Shown here one piece after another: positions 8,921-17,676 of a stretch of DNA of 64,000 bases. The stretch is taken from positions 248,001-312,000 of the forward strand of contig CATOTH010000005.1 of NCBI GenBank assembly GCA_951813065.1, in the 5' to 3' direction. The notes under the pieces were generated by a model that made no database searches, was not told the origin of the DNA, and saw only the letters and a program-made list of their open reading frames with translations. Origin of the DNA: an uncultured Bryobacterales bacterium (GTDB lineage: Bacteria; Acidobacteriota; Terriglobia; Bryobacterales; UBA6623). Both the position numbers and the translations under genes were made by a program. Within the stretch, counting starts at the first letter, position 1, and every line of letters begins with the position of its first letter.

Positions 8921-9946
8921 ATGGCCAGAAAGCGCATCGTCAGTTCCGCGCCGTCCGAGGACGATCGCCAGTTCGATATCGCTCTGCGGCCGCAGTGTCT
9001 TGACGAATTCGTCGGGCAGACTGCCCTCAAGGAAAACCTCTCGATCGCGATCGAGGCGGCCCGCAAGCGTGGCGAGGCGCTCGATCACGTCCTGCTCTAC
9101 GGACCACCGGGCCTAGGCAAGACAACCTTGGCGACGATCATCGCCAACGAATTGGCGGTGCGGGCCGACTACACGTCGGGGCCGGTCTTGCAAAAGAAGC
9201 TCGACCTGACCGGCATGCTGACCACGATGCAGGAACGCCAGGTCTTCTTCATCGACGAGATCCACCGCTTGCTGGCCGACATCGAGGAGATGCTGTACTC
9301 TTCGCTGGAAGACTTCCGGGTCGACCTGGTCGTGGGCACGGGCCCGGGCGCGCGCATGCATTCGATCCCCGTGGCCCCGTTCACGGCGATTGGGGCCACC
9401 ACCAGGCAGGGACTGATCAGCCCGCCGCTGCGGGCGCGCTTCGGAATCACCCTCCGCATCAACCCGTACGACCCGGTCGACCTGCAACGGATCGTGTTCC
9501 GCTCGGCCGGACTGCTCGAAATCGAGGTCGAGGAGGATGCCGCCGAGGAGATCGCTCGCCGGTCGCGCGGAACGCCTCGCATCGCCAACCGGCTCCTGCG
9601 GAGGGTTCGCGATTACTCCCAGGTGCGGGCCGACGGCCGGATCGACCAGGAGATCGCCTGCACGGCACTGGATATGCTGGAAGTTGATCCGCTCGGCCTC
9701 GACGAGGTCGACCGCAAGATCATGGAGACGATTCTCGCGAAATACTCGGGCGGCCCGGTAGGCCTGAACACGATCTCGGCCGCCGTGGGAGAAGATCCCA
9801 GCACCATCGAGGAAGTCTACGAGCCGTACCTGATGCAATTGGGGTTCCTGGACCGGACTCACCGGGGACGCGTCGGCACAGCGGGAGCGTTCGAGTATTT
9901 CAACCTGCACCGCCCGCCAGAGCCGCAGGGCACACTGAAGTTCTAG
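8921..9946 (+). CDS. ruvB: Holliday junction branch migration ATPase RuvB
   Basis: 341 residues, a normal RuvB. Domains in order: AAA+ core with Walker A (GPPGLGKTTLA, ~residues 61-71) and Walker B (FFIDEIHRL), sensor 1 around GATTRQGL, arginine-finger region PLRARFG, lid, and a C-terminal winged helix ending in EYFNL. The ATG at 8921 gives the conserved N-terminus; frame-open sequence upstream lies inside ruvA and is not coding. The hexameric motor pumps DNA through RuvA-bound junctions. Confidence 0.97.
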   Translation: MARKRIVSSAPSEDDRQFDIALRPQCLDEFVGQTALKENLSIAIEAARKRGEALDHVLLYGPPGLGKTTLATIIANELAVRADYTSGPVLQKKLDLTGMLTTMQERQVFFIDEIHRLLADIEEMLYSSLEDFRVDLVVGTGPGARMHSIPVAPFTAIGATTRQGLISPPLRARFGITLRINPYDPVDLQRIVFRSAGLLEIEVEEDAAEEIARRSRGTPRIANRLLRRVRDYSQVRADGRIDQEIACTALDMLEVDPLGLDEVDRKIMETILAKYSGGPVGLNTISAAVGEDPSTIEEVYEPYLMQLGFLDRTHRGRVGTAGAFEYFNLHRPPEPQGTLKF

Positions 9947-9954
9947 GATTTGTC

Positions 9955-10590
9955 GTGAGGAAAGCGCCGCACTACATCGCGATCGAAGGACCCCTCCGCG
10001 TTGGCAAGACCAAGCTCGCGTCGGCGCTAGCTGACCATCTCCGCGGGCGCAAGATTCTGGATGCCGAGGACAACCAGCACCTGAAGTCCTTTTACCGGGG
10101 GCGGCCCGGCGCGGCCTTCCGCGCCCAAATGGAATTCCTGATCGGTCGTTTCCGGCAACTCTCCGAGTCGGCCATCGAGGAATCGCACGTTCCGGTCGTT
10201 GCGGATTTCATGATCGAGAAGGACAAGCTCTTCGCCTACTTGAACCTCGACGATGACGAGATCGCGATCTACGACACGTACTACAGGTATTTCAAGGACC
10301 AACTGCCCCGCCCGGACCTGACCGTGTACCTGAAAGCGACCCCGGAATCGATCCGAGCGCGGCTCGACGTCGATGCGGACGGGTTCGAAGCGAGGATCTC
10401 GGACTCGTACCTGGAGGGCGCGGTCCGCGCGTTCGATCACTTCTTCAACCACTACAAGGCTGCGGATGTGCTGGTGGTCGACGCAGCGGAGACCGACGTC
10501 GTCAGCAATGCGAAAGATCTTGAGAACCTGCTCACCGAACTGAGCAAGCCGGTTACCGGAACGCAGTTCTTCCTGCCGCTGGGGAACTAG
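9955..10590 (+). CDS. Deoxynucleoside kinase
   Basis: 211 residues, GTG start 8 bp after ruvB. It has a dNK-family P-loop (EGPLRVGKTKLA, ~residues 9-20) and the Thr-Tyr-rich middle (YDTYYRYF) followed by PDLTVYLKATPE and an Arg-rich lid (IRARL). These enzymes phosphorylate deoxyadenosine, deoxyguanosine or deoxycytidine in nucleotide salvage. Substrate preference cannot be assigned from sequence. It fits a DNA-metabolism cluster with ruvAB. Confidence 0.85.
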   Translation: MRKAPHYIAIEGPLRVGKTKLASALADHLRGRKILDAEDNQHLKSFYRGRPGAAFRAQMEFLIGRFRQLSESAIEESHVPVVADFMIEKDKLFAYLNLDDDEIAIYDTYYRYFKDQLPRPDLTVYLKATPESIRARLDVDADGFEARISDSYLEGAVRAFDHFFNHYKAADVLVVDAAETDVVSNAKDLENLLTELSKPVTGTQFFLPLGN

Positions 10591-10656
10591 TCGCCAAGCA
10601 AGCACAACCGGTGCGGCGGGCAGCCACTCCACCACGGATCATTCTTCCCAACCACC

Positions 10657-11526
10657 ATGGAAATCGATTGGATCACGTTGCTCGCCGCTTTCGGCGGAGG
10701 GTTGTTCGGCGCCGCGATTGGCACCCTGCCAGCGTTCATCTTCACCGGCCTGATGGTGCTGGTCGGCGCGGGCGTGGCCGCTGCGGGCGGCGGGACCGAT
10801 GTGCTGGCCCATGTCGCGTTCGGTCCGGTCTTCGGGCCGCATATCGCGTTCGGCGGGGGCGCCGCCGCGACTGCCTATGCCCACCGCCGGGGCCTCATCC
10901 CCAGCGGACGGGAGATCACGTTGCCGCTCATGGGTCTTGACCGCCCGGATGTCCTGCTGGTCGGCGGAGGGTTCGGGATGGTCGGGTACGCTCTCAACAG
11001 CCTGTGGCAGTTCGCTGGCCTGGGCCCTCGAACCGACACGATCGCGATGACAGTGGTGATCTCGGCGATGATTGCCAGGCTCATGTTCGGGCGCTCCGGA
11101 TTGGCTAGCAAGCAATTCACGCCGAACGAGAAATCGAACTGGGTGCGGCACCAGGAAAAAGCAGCCCAGATCCGCACCATCGGATTCGGGGTCGGGATCA
11201 TTTCTGCCTACGTCGCGCTGACACTCGGGGCGGACCGCGGCGGAGACGTGCTTGGGTTCGGCATCGCGGCCGCCTCGCTCGTGTTCGCCCAGTTTGGGCT
11301 CAAAGTGCCCGTCACGCATCATATGGCCCTCCCCGCAGCGGCCGCGGCGATCGCGTCGGGGAATATCGTGATCGGCTCCGTATTCGGCATCGCGGGCGCG
11401 TTCGCGGGAGAGGGCTTCTCGCGGGTCTTCCACCAGCATGGGGACACCCATGTCGACCCGCCGGCGGCAGGTATCGCGATCACGATTGCAGTGATCCGTC
11501 TCATCTGGCCGGTCCCGGGAGGATAG
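10657..11526 (+). CDS. Multi-pass membrane protein of unknown function
   Basis: 289 residues with about seven or eight Gly/Ala-rich hydrophobic segments (for example GGLFGAAIGTLPAFIFTGLM, then GFGVGIISAYVALTLGA). Glycine-dense helices resemble permeases or small-solute channels, but no family signature was recognised. One longer soluble loop lies near residues 150-170 (NEKSNWVRHQEKAAQI). It lies between the kinase and the DinB gene, 66 bp after the kinase. Function unknown; expression as an inner-membrane protein is the only safe statement. Confidence 0.75.
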   Translation: MEIDWITLLAAFGGGLFGAAIGTLPAFIFTGLMVLVGAGVAAAGGGTDVLAHVAFGPVFGPHIAFGGGAAATAYAHRRGLIPSGREITLPLMGLDRPDVLLVGGGFGMVGYALNSLWQFAGLGPRTDTIAMTVVISAMIARLMFGRSGLASKQFTPNEKSNWVRHQEKAAQIRTIGFGVGIISAYVALTLGADRGGDVLGFGIAAASLVFAQFGLKVPVTHHMALPAAAAAIASGNIVIGSVFGIAGAFAGEGFSRVFHQHGDTHVDPPAAGIAITIAVIRLIWPVPGG

Positions 11527-11552
11527 CCAGGGCCAATTCCCGGGAGGCGTGG

Positions 11553-11558
11553 TATCGT
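11553..11558 (+). promoter_or_regulatory. Putative -10 box close to the DinB start codon
   Basis: TATCGT ends 10 nt before the ATG at 11569, without a Shine-Dalgarno in the gap. Part of the short-leader pattern seen at other genes in the window. Confidence 0.35.
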
Positions 11559-11568
11559 CCGAGAAAAC

Positions 11569-12132
11569 ATGCAACGACGGACACTATTCTTTGGAGCAGC
11601 CGGGGCGGCAGCGGTAGCATCGGCCTCGGGTACGGGGTGGAACAACCGCTTCGCTGAGCAGCTCCGCGACGACTTCCTGGCCCACTGGAAGGTCGAGAAG
11701 CAATACTCGCTTGACGTACTGGACGCCATGCCGGTAGACCGTTTCGATCTCAAGCCGACCCCAGGCCAACGAAGCTTTGTCGAGCAGATCGGACACTACG
11801 TTCAGTCGAACGTAAATTACTTCAAGGCGCTCGGGCTGCCGATCCAGCCACCGCCCGTGCCAGAGGAGACAACTCCCCACGCCCTGCGCAGCTACCTCGT
11901 CGCGTCGTACGACTATGTAGCCGAAGTGCTAGCGGCAATGAGCGAGGAGGACTTCAGCCGACGCGACATCGATTTTGGCCCTGTGGGACGCAAGACTCCC
12001 CACACCGCCCAGGATGTATTCATGAGGGCTTACATGCACTCCGCACATCATCGGGGCTCGGTGGTCGTGTATCTCAGACTTGCCGGGATTGAACCGCCTC
12101 GATGGCGCTTCTCGGCGCAGGGGTCGGCATAA
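11569..12132 (+). CDS. DinB-family putative metal-dependent protein with Tat-like leader
   Basis: 187 residues. The N-terminus (MQRRTLFFGAAGAAAVASAS) looks like a Tat or Sec leader, unusual for this mostly cytoplasmic superfamily. The rest is a four-helix DinB/YfiT-like bundle with the three histidines expected to bind metal: one in IGHYVQSN and two in HSAHHRGSVVVYLRLAG. DinB-like proteins include thiol-dependent S-transferases and stress-induced proteins of unknown reaction. Substrate unknown. Confidence 0.8.
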   Translation: MQRRTLFFGAAGAAAVASASGTGWNNRFAEQLRDDFLAHWKVEKQYSLDVLDAMPVDRFDLKPTPGQRSFVEQIGHYVQSNVNYFKALGLPIQPPPVPEETTPHALRSYLVASYDYVAEVLAAMSEEDFSRRDIDFGPVGRKTPHTAQDVFMRAYMHSAHHRGSVVVYLRLAGIEPPRWRFSAQGSA

Positions 12133-12184
12133 TCGGCACTGATATTGGCTCCCGCGAAATCTGCCGGAGGGGCAAGGCCCGGTG

Positions 12185-12190
12185 TATGAT
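12185..12190 (+). promoter_or_regulatory. Putative -10 box close to the S41 gene start
   Basis: TATGAT preceded by GTG, ending 12 nt before the ATG at 12203. No ribosome-binding site is seen between box and ATG. Confidence 0.4.
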
Positions 12191-12202
12191 TAGAGGCATC
12201 CC

Positions 12203-13435
12203 ATGGGTTCGCGGTTGAAGCTAAGCCTTGTTTGCACCTCTTTCCTGATCACGATACTTCTCGTCGTCGGAGCCGTCTTAGGCAAGAGCGAGCAGAAGGA
12301 AGGGGCGGGGGCGTACCGGCCGCTGGCCGTGTACACGGAGATCCTGGCCAGGATCAAGAGCGACTACGTCGAAGAGCCTGACATTCCAAAGGTCACGCAA
12401 GGGGCCCTGCAGGGGCTGGTGGAGTACCTCGATCCCCTTTCCAGCTACCTCTCCCCGGAACAATTCGCGGAGTACAAGAAGCGGCAAGGCAACCCGGACG
12501 GCGGCAGCGGTCTGTCAACCGGGCTTATCGTTCACAAGCAGGGGAACTACACCTCCGTGCTTGGCGTGCTGCCCGGGTCCGCTGCGTACAAGGCAGGGAT
12601 CCGGGGGGATGACTTGCTCGACGCGATCAATGATGTCAGCACCCGGGTGATGCCGCCTGCATACCTGCGGGCAATGCTGAGCGGTGAAGCCGGTACGAGC
12701 ATCGACGTCATGGTCCGCTCATCCTCCGATTACGATTCGCCGGTCAAACACACTCTCGTGAGAACGGACCCCGTGCTCCCCGACGTGGAATCCCGAATGC
12801 TCGATGGCAGCATCGGGTACCTCGATGTCGATTTCCTGGGGCCGGATCAAGTGCGCCAGGTGGCAGATGCGGTCGGCAGCCTCCAGGCCGAGGGAGCCGA
12901 GAAGCTGGTCCTGGATCTGCGCGGAAACGCCTCGGGGACAGCTGACGACGGTATCGCGCTGGCGAACCTGGTGCTGGAAAAGGGCACGATCGGGTCGCTC
13001 AAGGGTCAGAATTTTGCCGAAAAACAATTCGCGGCAAGCGTCGAGACCACGGTGACAAACCTGCCCCTCGTGGTTATTGTGAACCGGCCGACGGCCGGTG
13101 GGGCCGAGATTGCCGCCGCAGCGATCCAGCAGAATGATCGTGGCGAAGTTGTGGGTGAAAACAGCGCGGGATTGGCTGCCATGCAGGAAACGGTCGATCT
13201 GGATGACGGCGCCGCATTGATCCTCTCGGTGGCTAAGTTCTACGGACCCGGAGGCGAGGCCATCCACAAGGAAGGCGTCGAGCCTGACCGGTCCGTGTCG
13301 CAACGCGACCTGCGCCGGTACCGGGAGGTGCGACAGCGCGAGTACGACACCCCGGAAGCCCAAAAAGAGGCGCAGGAGGAGGTCGGGGACCCCTTCCTGG
13401 ACATGGCCCTGGAAGCGCTGAACGGATCCGCCTAG
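12203..13435 (+). CDS. S41-family C-terminal processing protease homologue, predicted inactive
   Basis: 410 residues: signal peptide or membrane anchor (~8-28), a Ctp N-terminal helical region (VYTEILARIKSDYVEE), a PDZ-like domain (~110-195) and an S41 fold (~200-370). In active CtpA/Prc enzymes the motif GSASASEI supplies the nucleophilic Ser, and a Lys 25 residues later (GKGSVQ) is the general base. Here the aligned positions are Gly299 (in PTAGGAEI) and Leu324 (in AGLAAMQ), so both dyad residues are absent while the fold around them is kept. It is therefore probably a scaffold or regulator rather than a protease. It converges on the DUF3467 gene with a 15-bp gap. Confidence 0.88.
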   Translation: MGSRLKLSLVCTSFLITILLVVGAVLGKSEQKEGAGAYRPLAVYTEILARIKSDYVEEPDIPKVTQGALQGLVEYLDPLSSYLSPEQFAEYKKRQGNPDGGSGLSTGLIVHKQGNYTSVLGVLPGSAAYKAGIRGDDLLDAINDVSTRVMPPAYLRAMLSGEAGTSIDVMVRSSSDYDSPVKHTLVRTDPVLPDVESRMLDGSIGYLDVDFLGPDQVRQVADAVGSLQAEGAEKLVLDLRGNASGTADDGIALANLVLEKGTIGSLKGQNFAEKQFAASVETTVTNLPLVVIVNRPTAGGAEIAAAAIQQNDRGEVVGENSAGLAAMQETVDLDDGAALILSVAKFYGPGGEAIHKEGVEPDRSVSQRDLRRYREVRQREYDTPEAQKEAQEEVGDPFLDMALEALNGSA

Positions 13436-13450
13436 CCGGTAGGCCGCCAG

Positions 13451-13789
13451 CTACTGCACCAGTCGAGCCCCGGCTTCGACGTTGGCCTGGGACTTGTCGA
13501 TCTGAATTGTTCCGAAGGCGGACTCGTACTGGGCGATATTCTGGGAAAGCACCAGGTGCAAGGCTTTCGCTTGCTGCGGGCTCATGTAGACACCGAGGAA
13601 CGAAGAGAACGTGACATCGCTGCCGGACTGCATCTTCAGGCGTCCAAACTGCAGGAAGAAGTCCCAGACGCTCACGTTGACCTGAACGCTGTTGGCATAC
13701 TCTTCGCGGTAGTCTTCCTGCCGGACAACGCGGACCTTGTCGGGTTGGATTCGTTCCGGCGAATCCTCGCCGGGCGGTTTCTTGTCCAT
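13451..13789 (-). CDS. DUF3467 domain protein
   Basis: 112 residues. The core (NSVQVNVSVWDFFLQFGRL, then SSFLGVYMSPQQAKALHLVL) matches DUF3467, small proteins of unknown role found across many phyla. The ATG at 13789 starts a charged N-terminal tail; frame-open sequence further upstream overlaps the divergent glycosyltransferase start and is not needed. The gene is divergent from the sugar transferase, with 47 bp between starts, so the two may share a control region. Confidence 0.8.
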   Translation of the reverse strand: MDKKPPGEDSPERIQPDKVRVVRQEDYREEYANSVQVNVSVWDFFLQFGRLKMQSGSDVTFSSFLGVYMSPQQAKALHLVLSQNIAQYESAFGTIQIDKSQANVEAGARLVQ

Positions 13790-13836
13790 GTAGGTATTAT
13801 GCACCGGCCCCGCCTCGCCAAGCCGCTCTGGTACTG

Positions 13837-15267
13837 TTGGGAAATCGCGTGTTCCAAGGACACAAACAGCGCGCGGTCCTGATCCTGACCGCCGTGGATT
13901 CGATCGTCGCGGCGGCTGCGTTCGAGTTCGCTTACCGCACGCGAACCGCCCTGCCGATGAGCGAGTTCTTCTTGGGCTCGACCGCGAAAACGGTAGTCTT
14001 CGTCGCCGCATTGGTCGCAGTAGTCGGGGCGGGTCGCGGAACCGGCATCTACTCGCGTCTCATCGGAGCGTCGCAGCCCAGAGCATTGGTCGACACGTTG
14101 CGCCAGACGGCCGCCGCGGCCCCGGCGCTACTGGCGTTCCTGTACCTGCTCAATTTCGACGTGCCGGTCAGTCGACTGTTCCTCGCGCTGTTCTTCGGCT
14201 ACCTCGCAGCGCTGCAAGTGATGCAACGTGCGCTGGTGGGCCGTTTCCAAGGTGTCCTGCGCCGAGCGATCGGCACGGAGACTTCGGTCGTGCTCGTCGG
14301 AGACAGCGAGAAGGCCGTGGACATGGCCCGCGAACTGGAGTTGTCGGGGCAGTTGGGCATCCGCCTCCTGGCGATCATCGACTGCGGCACGGGTATGGGG
14401 CGGGAAGCCCGCCTGGGCCGCACCCTGCCCATCCGGCAACTGGACGACCTCCCTGGCCTGCTCACCGACCAGGCCGTCGACGAAGTCGTGTTCGTGGTGT
14501 CCGGGGAGCAATTGCAACAACTCCGGAGCGCTTTTGCGCTCTGCGACAATCACGGCGTCAAGACGCGCGTGCGAGCGGACTTTTTCCCGCATGTGCATAG
14601 CCGGGTGGACTTTGACCGTTTCGGAGACTGGCCGCTGCTGACTTTCTCGATCGCTCCGGCCGACGAGTTCCGACTCATGCTCAAGCGCGGTTTCGACGCT
14701 GCGTTTGCAGCGCTGGGCCTGGTAGGACTGTGCCTGCCGATGCTGCTTGTCGCGCTGCTAGTGAAGGCAACCTCGAACGGACCGGTCTTGTTCAAGCAGC
14801 GGCGTTGCGGGCTCAACGGCAGGCTGTTCGACTGCTACAAGTTCCGCTCGATGGTCGAGGACGCGGAAGCCAAGCGAGCCGAAGTCGAGCACCTCAACGA
14901 GAAAGACGGACCGGCATTCAAGATCCGTGACGATCCCAGGCTCACTCCCGTGGGGCGTTTCCTGCGGCGCTTCTCGGTCGACGAGTGGCCGCAGTTCTGG
15001 AACGTGCTGCGAGGGGAGATGTCGTTTGTGGGCCCACGGCCGGCGACGCCGTCGGAGGTCGAACAATACGAGACTTGGCAGCGGAGACGCCTGCGAATGC
15101 GACCTGGCCTGACCTGCCTATGGGCAGTCCGGGGACGGGACCGTCTCGAATTCGACGATTGGATGCAAATGGATCTGGAGTATATCGACAACTGGTCGTT
15201 GTCCCTGGATCTGAAGATCCTGGTCCGGTCCGTGCCAGCCGTGCTGGCAGGGAGGGGAGCGTACTGA
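13837..15267 (+). CDS. Polyprenyl-phosphate sugar-1-phosphate transferase (WbaP/PglC-type)
   Basis: 476 residues. Four or five N-terminal membrane helices and a CoA-binding-like Rossmann region (VVLVGDSEKAVDMARELE, ~150) precede a final membrane helix and the bacterial sugar transferase domain (~275-470; KFRSMVEDAE, FLRRFSVDEWPQFWNVL, SFVGPRPATP, RPGLTCLW). The enzyme transfers a sugar phosphate to undecaprenyl phosphate and starts synthesis of an exopolysaccharide or O-antigen repeat unit at the inner membrane. Start is TTG at 13837 or GTG at 13849; neither has a good Shine-Dalgarno. No other polysaccharide gene is adjacent. Confidence 0.9.
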   Translation: MGNRVFQGHKQRAVLILTAVDSIVAAAAFEFAYRTRTALPMSEFFLGSTAKTVVFVAALVAVVGAGRGTGIYSRLIGASQPRALVDTLRQTAAAAPALLAFLYLLNFDVPVSRLFLALFFGYLAALQVMQRALVGRFQGVLRRAIGTETSVVLVGDSEKAVDMARELELSGQLGIRLLAIIDCGTGMGREARLGRTLPIRQLDDLPGLLTDQAVDEVVFVVSGEQLQQLRSAFALCDNHGVKTRVRADFFPHVHSRVDFDRFGDWPLLTFSIAPADEFRLMLKRGFDAAFAALGLVGLCLPMLLVALLVKATSNGPVLFKQRRCGLNGRLFDCYKFRSMVEDAEAKRAEVEHLNEKDGPAFKIRDDPRLTPVGRFLRRFSVDEWPQFWNVLRGEMSFVGPRPATPSEVEQYETWQRRRLRMRPGLTCLWAVRGRDRLEFDDWMQMDLEYIDNWSLSLDLKILVRSVPAVLAGRGAY

Positions 15268-15502
15268 AGGCGCCAATCCCTTGGCTGCCGACGCCACCGA
15301 TGCTCGCCCGGGCGACACGTGGTTGGTCACACAATGCCACGTCCAGAAAACCAGATACTCCTCTCCGTGCTCGGTAGTCCTTACTTCTGCCGCTAGGGGA
15401 TTGCCCCGGCGACTCCCTTTGCACAATGGCGATTTTCGGGGTCTTGATCCGCCCCATCACGAGGGATTTGCCCGAAAATAAGGGGACTCAGAAGGCCCAT
15501 CC

Positions 15503-16252
15503 ATGGGCGCCCACACCCGGAAGGACTGGTCTGGATTCAGCTATCAGACCAACGTTTCACCACGATGCATTCGAACGCGTGAGTTCGTTTCCGACGTGAG
15601 CCGGCTTGAAGGCTACGTTCAGGTCAGGACCAAATATCAGAATGGCGACTCGCCGCTCACATCAGGACTGGAACTGGCTGCAGACGGGCAGGGTAATGTC
15701 TACGTGGCCGACGCCGGGGATCAGCGGGTGCGCAAGATCCGTGTCGACGGGACGATTGACATGTTTGCGGGTACCGGGGAGCAGGGCTGGTCGGGTGAGG
15801 GAGGTCCGGCCTCGGAGGCCACGTTCGATCGCCCATCGCGAATCGCAGCGTCTGCAGCGGGCGATGTGTACGTGGCCGATGCCGCTAGGCACCGTATACG
15901 GAAGATCGATCCACAGGGGGGCGTATCCACGGTTGCCGGGACGGGCGAGCGGGGCTTTAGCGGGGATGGCGGCCCGGCCACGCAGGCCCGCCTGGACATC
16001 CAGGACATCGCTCTGGACGAGCGGGGCAATCTGTACGTGGCTCACGGGGACCGCATACGCAGGATCGACATGAAGGGGATCATCACCACGGTTGCTGGCA
16101 TGGGGCGGGTTGTCTGCAGTGGGGACGGCGGGCCCGCCACGCTGGCCGGGCTCTCCGCAGACCGTATTGCCTCTGGGTCCGACGGGGAGATCTGGATCGC
16201 AGATGCAAGGAACAGCAGAATCCGCGTTTTACGCCGGTACGGGTACTCGTAG
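15503..16252 (+). CDS. NHL-repeat beta-propeller protein, probably an N-terminally broken fragment
   Basis: 249 codons. From residue ~55 there are at least four NHL repeats of the type GNVYVADAGDQRVRKI followed by GTGEQGWSGEGGPA or GDGGPATQA, a pattern very common in acidobacterial secreted propellers. There is no signal peptide, and the first ~50 residues are not propeller-like, so the real start is probably lost or the fragment was cut from a larger gene. Function unknown; intact relatives are extracellular or periplasmic binding scaffolds. Confidence 0.6.
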   Translation: MGAHTRKDWSGFSYQTNVSPRCIRTREFVSDVSRLEGYVQVRTKYQNGDSPLTSGLELAADGQGNVYVADAGDQRVRKIRVDGTIDMFAGTGEQGWSGEGGPASEATFDRPSRIAASAAGDVYVADAARHRIRKIDPQGGVSTVAGTGERGFSGDGGPATQARLDIQDIALDERGNLYVAHGDRIRRIDMKGIITTVAGMGRVVCSGDGGPATLAGLSADRIASGSDGEIWIADARNSRIRVLRRYGYS

Positions 16253-17676
16253 CGGAGTGGTCTTGCCTGAGAGGGTCCCGTAGTTGCCCATGCGGCAGCG
16301 ATGACGAGTGATCCGGACGCCGATTGAGGCGCACTTGAATGTGCGACTCATGTGGTCTCCGCTACCTTTGTGGACACTCGGAAACTGGAGCTGGCGATCG
16401 CCGCTGTGGCAGGCGCGTTTGGATGGGGCCTCCCAAAGCTCGAGCGGATGCCACTCGGCGAATTTTCCGAGAACGCCGCTTGCGCTCGGCCCGCCCCTCA
16501 TCGGCCAAGCCCTGTATGAACTCCCAAGCCAGCAAGCCGGCAAGGCCGGTGCCGAACCAGAGCATGGCGTCGAGCGGGTCGGCTACGATCCAGACGAGGA
16601 TGGCCAGCGAGACGATGACGCGCCAGAACATGGCCATCAAAGCAACCGCCAGCAGGATCACGCCCACAACGAAGAAGGCTCCAAGTATGGTGCCAATATA
16701 CTGTGTTGGACGTCAGAGCCGCCCTCATCTTGCACGCGGTCGATCGCACTGCGGGGATTTCGGGCCCCTCTTACTGCGGGCTCGATGCGGCGGTTGGGGA
16801 GGTCGTCGGCTGCCGTCACCTCCCGCCTGTCCCACTCGCCTCATGATGGGCACCTGCGATCCTCCTGTTCGCAGAGCGATCGGGTTGTGCACAAACGGTT
16901 CTGCGAAGAGCTGGCGGGTCGGCGGAGCATACCGGAGCCGGGCGGCGATCGGCAGGTGCCGCAATCGCGTCCGCACGCGCTGATATGGTGAGGCACAGAT
17001 GCCGGAAAGCAAATTCCCGCAACTGGAAGTGTCAAGGAAAACCGGCTCCGAAGATGTCGCTCTCGGAAGTTCGCCCTGCATAGAATCGATTGTCTTCCTC
17101 CCTCATGCGGTCGGCTGCATCGACAGCCCTTTCGACTGTGTCTCGGATTGTCTCGTTGCTCACGATCACCCCCTTTAGTCCAACTGAAGTGGCGAAGGTC
17201 GCTGTCCCACCCGCCGACACCCGCACGGTCGCGATGGCGGTGGGCTCCGGTCGAGGGGTTCGCGCGACGCAAGTCGCTTCCGACGCTCCCAAACCCTTCG
17301 TACGGAGCCATGTGGGAAATGGCTGGAGAGCCGGTGCCCGGAGTTGTCTGGCAGATGACGAACGACTGTGTCGGGCGCAAATCCCTCCCGGGTTTTCCGT
17401 TCACCGGCCTCCATCCAAGAATCCCCATCGAACAGCTGCGGGCCGTAGTGACGAGACATAGCAATTCCGTCACACCGACAGCGCTACTGTCGGAAGCTAG
17501 GACTCGCAAAAGCAGACACTCGCGGTAAGGGAGTGCCAAACGCAATTCGCCAGTCCCAAAACCGCGCCCCGAAGAGTTCTTGGACCGCTGCTTTATTTCA
17601 TTCCCAAAAGGTTCTCAATCGTTCACCGAATTCACATTCTGCGGTGGACTATGATTCCGATAGAGCGAGGCGAATT
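16253..17676. other. Gene-poor stretch with small-ORF remnants
   Basis: Only one short open frame looks protein-like, the small membrane protein at 16362-16667. A minus-strand stretch at 17032-17292 (VSAGGTATFATSVGLKG, then RDTVERAVDAADRMREED) has plausible composition but no recognisable family. The region reads as decayed coding DNA. A Shine-Dalgarno-like GAGCGAGG at 17663-17670 belongs to the next gene. Confidence 0.4.
16362..16667 (-). CDS. Small hydrophobic protein, hypothetical
   Basis: Open frame of 101 residues with two clear hydrophobic segments (ILLAVALMAMFWRVIVSLAI and MLWFGTGLAGLLAWEFIQGL), then a basic tail. The frame is open a little further upstream (QYIGTILGAFFVVG), so the true start may be near 16700 with a non-ATG codon, giving a three-helix membrane protein. 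No family recognised, and the tail looks non-conserved. Confidence 0.35.
   Translation of the reverse strand: MGVILLAVALMAMFWRVIVSLAILVWIVADPLDAMLWFGTGLAGLLAWEFIQGLADEGRAERKRRSRKIRRVASARALGGPIQTRLPQRRSPAPVSECPQR

Noticed and set aside
17032..17292. 86-codon minus-strand frame
   Set aside because: Composition is plausible but there is no recognisable family and no ribosome-binding site; treated as a possible relic.
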